Source: Certhia americana
Lineage: Eukaryota > Chordata > Aves > Passeriformes > Certhiidae
NCBI GenBank assembly: GCA_018697195.1
Contig: CM031858.1
Coordinates: 78,437,133 to 78,501,132 of the forward strand
Length of the DNA: 64,000 nucleotides
Direction of reading: 5' to 3'
Shown here piece after piece: positions 58,801 through 64,000 of the stretch. A model generated the notes under the pieces. That model was given only the letters and a program-made list of their open reading frames with translations. It had not been told where the DNA came from and made no database searches. The position numbers were made by a program, and so were the translations under genes. Every line of letters begins with the position of its first letter. The stretch's first letter is position 1.

Positions 58801-61800
58801 GTCAATGGTGACTGTTTGTTTCCCTTGAATATATGCAGGAAGCCTAGGCTGCTGAGACAGATGAGGGCATTTACAGCCCTTGTGTCATGGTTCCCTGTCT
58901 GTTTTGGAGATGCCATTGACTGCTGCTCATGGATACAATAAGAAGCTGACTCTTGCCACAACACACAGGAATACCAATCCACAGCAGTAACAACTGCAGG
59001 CCACTGCAGGGGACTTGCTTTATTTACCTCTTTGTGTACATAAAGTTTCTCTGAAATGAGTCTCAGGCTCAGCATGATTGTGTATTCAGATCACTCTTGA
59101 GACACCAAGGATATGCTGCTTCCCTGTATCTCAAAATAAAAGTCCTGTCTCTCAGGGTGTTGCAAAGAGAGTTCTTTGCAGATGAGTAGATTAGGAAATA
59201 TAACGTCTTCTTCCATTAGGAACTCAAACAAGATCAAGGCCATATTAGAAGTGTTTCTGTTTTACACTTGTTAATCCATTTCCTTGATGTTATAGATAGG
59301 AGTAAACATAATGTAAGCCAAGGGCAGGCATGTGGGTAGTCAGTACCAAAACACGGCACCATCAGTTCCAGTTTCTGTTGCGCAGTCTCTTTGTCTTGTT
59401 TTGGTCGTCCAGACAGGATCCATTCCTCACACAGCCCTACACAACTACACAATGTGGTAACAGACTGAAGAGCATACCTCCTGTGGACCTACAGGAAGGC
59501 AGAGGGCAGAATATAGTGTAACAGAGAAATAGATACAAGTAGGCTCCAGAGAGCAAATATTTGCTTCTTCAGTTATTTCAGTGTAATCTGAAGGCACCTG
59601 GAGTACTCAAAGACTTACAGCCTTGGAACCATAGTGGTTTCTGTTCTGTTTATTTCAGCTCATATATTCATATGAGTTTGTTTGGAAAATATATGTGGCT
59701 GGATAACATACCTCAAACAATCCTGCTTCCATTATGGTTCCCTCAAATGTTCTTAATGTATAAAAGCTGTTGCAGTCCTTCAGGAAGGGGATACATACTT
59801 GTGGAAAGTAAATGGAAATGGAGTTTTATTTTCAGCCTAAACCCATACTTCTTCAGTAGCCACTGAATCTGTTCAAATACCAGATTGTAATTGTCCTTTG
59901 TTTTATACAATGTGTTGCCACAACTCAGATAGGCAGCAATATGTGTGGTGGGTTTTTTTCTAAAGGCACTTTACCCATAAATGGTCAAACCTTCTGCAGA
60001 TTGCAGAAAGGATTGTCTACATTGCAAAAACCTCTCAATGTTTCAATTTTATTTTTTTTTTTAATATTGTGTGACCTTATTCCTGCTTTCTGGCTAGTTA
60101 TTTCCAAATTGTTAGCTACCTCTCCAAGTAATGTATTCTGCTGGGTTTGTTTGTTTATGTTGATACATGATAAAAATCAATGTACTGGTGAAGTTTTTTC
60201 TTACAGGAGCAAAAACCAATACTTCAGTAGAAATGCTATAACTTTGGCAAAAGTGTCTCACTTAGTCTAAAAACTGTTTAATACCTTTTTCTATTCAATT
60301 ACAGGAAAAGGTTGGTGGTTGTTTGGTTCTTTCTTTGTTTAAGGGGAGGGGAAATGAGGGATGTTGCACAGCATTTGTAGGTGTCATGTATCTCACTGGT
60401 AGAAATAGTTGGTTTGTTTGGCTTTTTATTTTTATTATATTTGACAGAAATAATACGTTGTGCATATAACCAATTTCTTCTTACATAGAGTGGTTTGCAA
60501 CTTTTGAAGTAAGGCCTACTCTCTGTGGTTCTCTAGTAATTTGGTTATATTCTGTCTTAGCCATCACAAGGCATTTTCCTCTCTTCCATGTCCCTCAGAA
60601 GCTCAACTCGCCTTTCATTATGGAGGGTGCACAGAAGAGATGAGGAGAAAATATTGGAATCATTCTGTTTCTTTACAATTACCAAACAAATACTGCATTC
60701 CTCTTTCTGTAACTTACTTGTCTTCTGTCCCTATTAGTTAAACATAAAAGTTAAACATTATCTTGGCTGCAAGAAGAACAACTTCTGAAGAAGTAAGGGC
60801 AGAAACAAAGGACCAGCAGAATTGTACTGGGGCTGCTTTAACTGTTTTTATATAAAGATATATTCTAACCCAGTTATGTTTACAGGAACTGTCATTATTT
60901 GTGTGTGAGTGTCTGTTTGCTCTGAGCATGATGCTCAAACTGAGCAACATTAGTAGACGCTTATCAGTATCACGTAAAAGACATGACTTGTGCTGTATAT
61001 GGTAAATGTCTTGTAAATGCATCTCAGACATGGATTTGTTTTTCTAAGACTTGTAAATAACTCAAGTAGAAACATTCTCCTTTTCCACTGCACTGCTTGT
61101 TTAGTAAGTTGTTTTCCATTTTGCATTTATGCACTGGGCTTGTCAAATATAGTATGTCCCTGATAAGTTTGGGTAGTTGATTTTGTGCCATTTCCCAGTC
61201 TGAGCTCCTATATATTTTGAACCCTGATTCTGCCCTTTGCAGTGTCTGCCACTATGCCTGGGGTATTGCAACTCACTCATCTAAAGGATTAAGGCAAATA
61301 CTGAATGAAAATGTTAAGGACATACCAGTCTCAAATAACAAGGTGCTTCTAATACCCTGGCCTTTGGTTTAGATTTTCAATTAAATGTGAAGTTATGGGG
61401 ATGGCATATATGCATGTATTTTTTGCAGTTTGCTTTTAACTGTCATGTAGCAGAATTTCAAAAGCACTGTAGCAGTTGAGATGTATGCTTTCATCTTTTC
61501 TTCAGGACAGGCTGTGTTCTTTTTAAAAAGAAACGTGCCTTCTTTTTAATTTTTTGGATACTGAATAGTCCTCCTTGACTGCTTTTGCAGCTTCTTAGCT
61601 TCGTTAATAACTTGCTTAGTGTCTTTCTAATATCCAAGTGAGAGCAGGTGATCTATTGCTTGGATAGTCCTTTTTTTTTCTAGTTTTACTTCATAAACTG
61701 TAATTCCTAGAGAAATTTATTACTCTACTTATTTGTCCCACAATCCTGTCCTCTTATCTACCCCACTGGCTAGATGTAATCAAAGTTATTATTCTAAACT

Positions 61801-62221
61801 TTTACTTCCACTAAGAGAGCTCTGAAAGCATTCTGTATTGTTTATTTTGGGGTTCCAGTACTGAGATACTAAGGAATCACTGAAAAGACTGCTGTAGTGA
61901 ACCTCTGGAAATTTTTTTCTTTCTGTTCTAGTAACAGAAGTATTCTTATATGAATATTTAATTAAAATTTTAAGACTCAAAAGAATGCCTCACATGGTCT
62001 GATTTGAGAGTTGTTTTTTGGTCTTGCTAATCTCACAAACCATGATTTCAGTTATAATTTCTAAGCATATTGTTTGAAAGCTTTTTTTTGGGGGGGAGGG
62101 GGAGTTGTCCTGTTTGTATCTTCTCAGGAATAAAAAAATATTATTCCTTTATTAAGCCAGAAGGATTAATTTCATGAAAGAACTCAAGGCAGTTTCATGT
62201 GGAGGTATCAAAATATCCTTC

Positions 62222-62288
62222 TACATAGCATTGTGGTTGGACTGGATGATTTTGAAAGCCTTTTCCAACCTAAATGATTCTGTGATTT
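62222..62288 (+). mobile_element. Short CR1 3' tail, sense
   Basis: GTTGGACTGGATGATTTTG followed by CCTTTTCCAACCTAAATG and ATTCTGTGAT is the conserved end of CR1, only about 67 bases long. It is a strongly 5'-truncated insertion. Confidence 0.8.
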
Positions 62289-63942
62289 TACTAGTTTGCC
62301 TCCATGCTTGAAAAAAAAAAAATCACCTAGGTACTGGGAGATGTGTATTTTTACTATATTTAAATAAACTAAGTTTGAAATACTTGGATTTTTTAAATTT
62401 TCTAATACTTCCTTCAAGTGAAGTCTCTGCATCCATGATTAAATATGTGAAAGAAACACCTGACCTAAGTGCAACCTGTGCAAACTGCAGGGTGTGCTGC
62501 ATCCTATGCAAAAGTGGCTTGGTAATTAATTTCCTTTATACGTTGGCAAAAATTAAATGCTACACTCAGTCAGAAAATGTGATCATAGTCTGTGGTGATG
62601 GGAAGATGGATGTACAGCCTTTGTTCATCATTTTTTGTTTAAACATAGTGTGTTTTTTCTTCAGCAATTTTCAGCATATAGTAAAGCCAGCTCTATTCCA
62701 TGTTTGATATTTTGAAATATGGAGCTGCAGTCACCATTCAGTTATTTGTGAGAGTTTTGCTTCTGGATCCGCTTTGTCTAAAATGCAGTTCTGGTAAAGG
62801 CGCCTGTGAGCACAGGCAGGTGGATTTGCCCCTTGTGAACAACCTAAGAGCTGCTAATTCTGAGCTGACCCAGTTCTGACATGCTCACTGGCATGTCATG
62901 TGCCACCGGTATTGTCATCACTGGGGAAAAAATGTAACCTCCCCACTGCTGCCTGCCATCATCTCAGCTTTCTCAAATCCTTTTTTTGTCACTGTAGTTA
63001 TTGTAATGATAGAATGTTTATTTTGATCACAGCACTAACCAAATATTAGGTAGAAGATACTTAGAATTGAAGGTATTTGGGGTTTTAGTTTAGCTTTTTT
63101 CTTGCACTTTGATAATACAAGAACTTCTTAAAGCTGATGGAGTTGAAAGGAAAGTTATGAAGCAAATACATGCACAAAAGTTTCACAGGGGAAGGTGAGT
63201 GGAGAAAGGAACCAAGGACTCACAAAGAGAAAATTGCTAAGTTAGTGTTAATCAGAAGCTCTCCCATGCCACTTGTCCCTTTCTCAGCTTTGTGCTTTCT
63301 CAATAAGGAGTGATTAGAGCACTTTTCCATCTTAGACAAGAGCAAGTATGGCAGGTGCTGCATTTGAATTTGCATACTCATACTTGTATGGTGTAGTCTC
63401 CTGCTGTTTGGCAAGTTTTCCCCACTTTCAGCAAGGGAGTTTGGAGGAGTCCTTCACTTTTTAATACTTTCATATTTCTTTCTTACTCAGAAATACTGAC
63501 ACCAGGTTTTTTTACCAACTGAGCTAAAGCTTTAAAAATCCTAATTACAGGGAAAACAAACCATACTCTCTTCTGTTTTGAGATGTGGGCACGCTTTGGT
63601 CATACAATGAAAGCTACGAGCTTCCCTTAAAATACTTGTCTATCCCGTCTTCATGAGTTGACTTAAGTCTGCAAACATCTCTGTAGAGAAAATATTTCTG
63701 AAAAACTGCAGAGGAATTGTGCTGGTACCATCCATCTCAGATTACTTTTTCTGTTTTCAGGGACCCCTTGTGAAGCAAGCAATTAATCTTGTTGTGGAGT
63801 GTAACAGCCCCACAGAGAGTATCAAATGAATTAACAGGGGCAATATCTGGTTACCTCCTGAATCTAATGAAATGTTGTTTTCTGGTTGTTCTTGAGCAGG
63901 TCAGCTTTTTCATGCTAACCATAGCATCTGTTATTCTTTTCC

Positions 63943-63964
63943 TTTTTTTTTTTTTTTTTTTTTT
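63943..63964 (+). repeat. T22 homopolymer near the window end
   Basis: An uninterrupted run of 22 T. It is followed by CTGCTTAG, so it looks like a strong splice acceptor, but the sequence after it does not encode the expected RETREG1 peptide. Confidence 0.9.
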
Positions 63965-64000
63965 CTGCTTAGAAATTTTCAGTAATTCAGTAATCAAAGG

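Larger units (their letters stand above)
52699..64000 (+). other. RETREG1: RETREG1 intron 3, partial (more than 11 kb)
   Basis: No next exon (which should begin the SWEVINSKP peptide) and no first exon of the short isoform (human MPEGEDFG, from memory) was found up to the window end. The intron holds a solo LTR at 53253-53650, a possible old LINE at 54600-55800, a short CR1 tail near 62225 and a 22-base T run at 63943-63964. The stretches 55800-62220 and 62290-64000 otherwise show no recognised feature. Confidence 0.8.

Noticed and set aside
63943..64000. Long T tract plus CTGCTTAG as the acceptor of the next RETREG1 exon
   Set aside because: The following bases do not encode the expected SWEVINSKP peptide in the needed phase, so this is a decoy or a homopolymer only.
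1..64000. tRNA, rRNA, CRISPR array, phage or bacterial operon
   Set aside because: No cloverleaf, spaced direct repeats or dense gene arrangement was seen. The spliced genes and CR1/ERV content mark vertebrate nuclear DNA.

Overview
The window is nuclear DNA from a bird. It carries two vertebrate genes whose exons can be read directly. Its repeats are typically avian: CR1 LINEs with the usual 3' tail, and several solo LTRs of endogenous retroviruses of the type common in birds. The species cannot be fixed from this sequence. The LTR families suggest a neoavian, perhaps passerine, genome, which is inference. No operon-like, CRISPR or phage-like system is present, and I found no new biological system.

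Positions 1-16760 hold the 3' end of MYO10 (unconventional myosin-X, + strand). Thirteen coding exons give 762 residues, from the end of a PH domain through the split-PH remainder, a further PH domain, MyTH4 and FERM to the stop at 15407-15409. They are followed by a 3' UTR of about 1.3 kb. Every exon junction keeps phase. The motor, IQ and coiled-coil part of the gene lies upstream of the window.

Positions 16760-36480 are intergenic and rich in repeats: an antisense CR1 tail, a possible antisense LTR, a sense CR1 whose reverse transcriptase core is deleted, and a solo LTR of about 1 kb. A 100-N assembly gap lies at 29611-29710. About 5.2 kb just left of the gap (24.33-29.61 kb) is repeated just right of it (29.71-34.88 kb) with many single-base insertions and deletions. 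This looks like two overlapping, poorly polished contig ends that were not merged, not a real duplication. The true intergenic distance is therefore probably about 14.5 kb. A CR1-LTR-CR1 cluster lies directly upstream of the next promoter.

Positions 36480-64000 hold the 5' part of RETREG1 (FAM134B, the ER-phagy receptor, + strand). There is a CpG-island promoter with exon 1, a 13.9 kb intron, exon 2, a 27-nt microexon 3 that appears to use a GC donor, and then more than 11 kb of intron running off the window. Exon 1 has a reading-frame conflict between its best start codon and the conserved sequence. Two sense solo LTRs and several CR1 or older LINE relics lie in the introns. The order MYO10 then RETREG1 on one strand matches human chromosome 5p15.1. 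The two genes act separately, MYO10 in filopodia and RETREG1 in reticular ER turnover, and nothing here suggests co-regulation.
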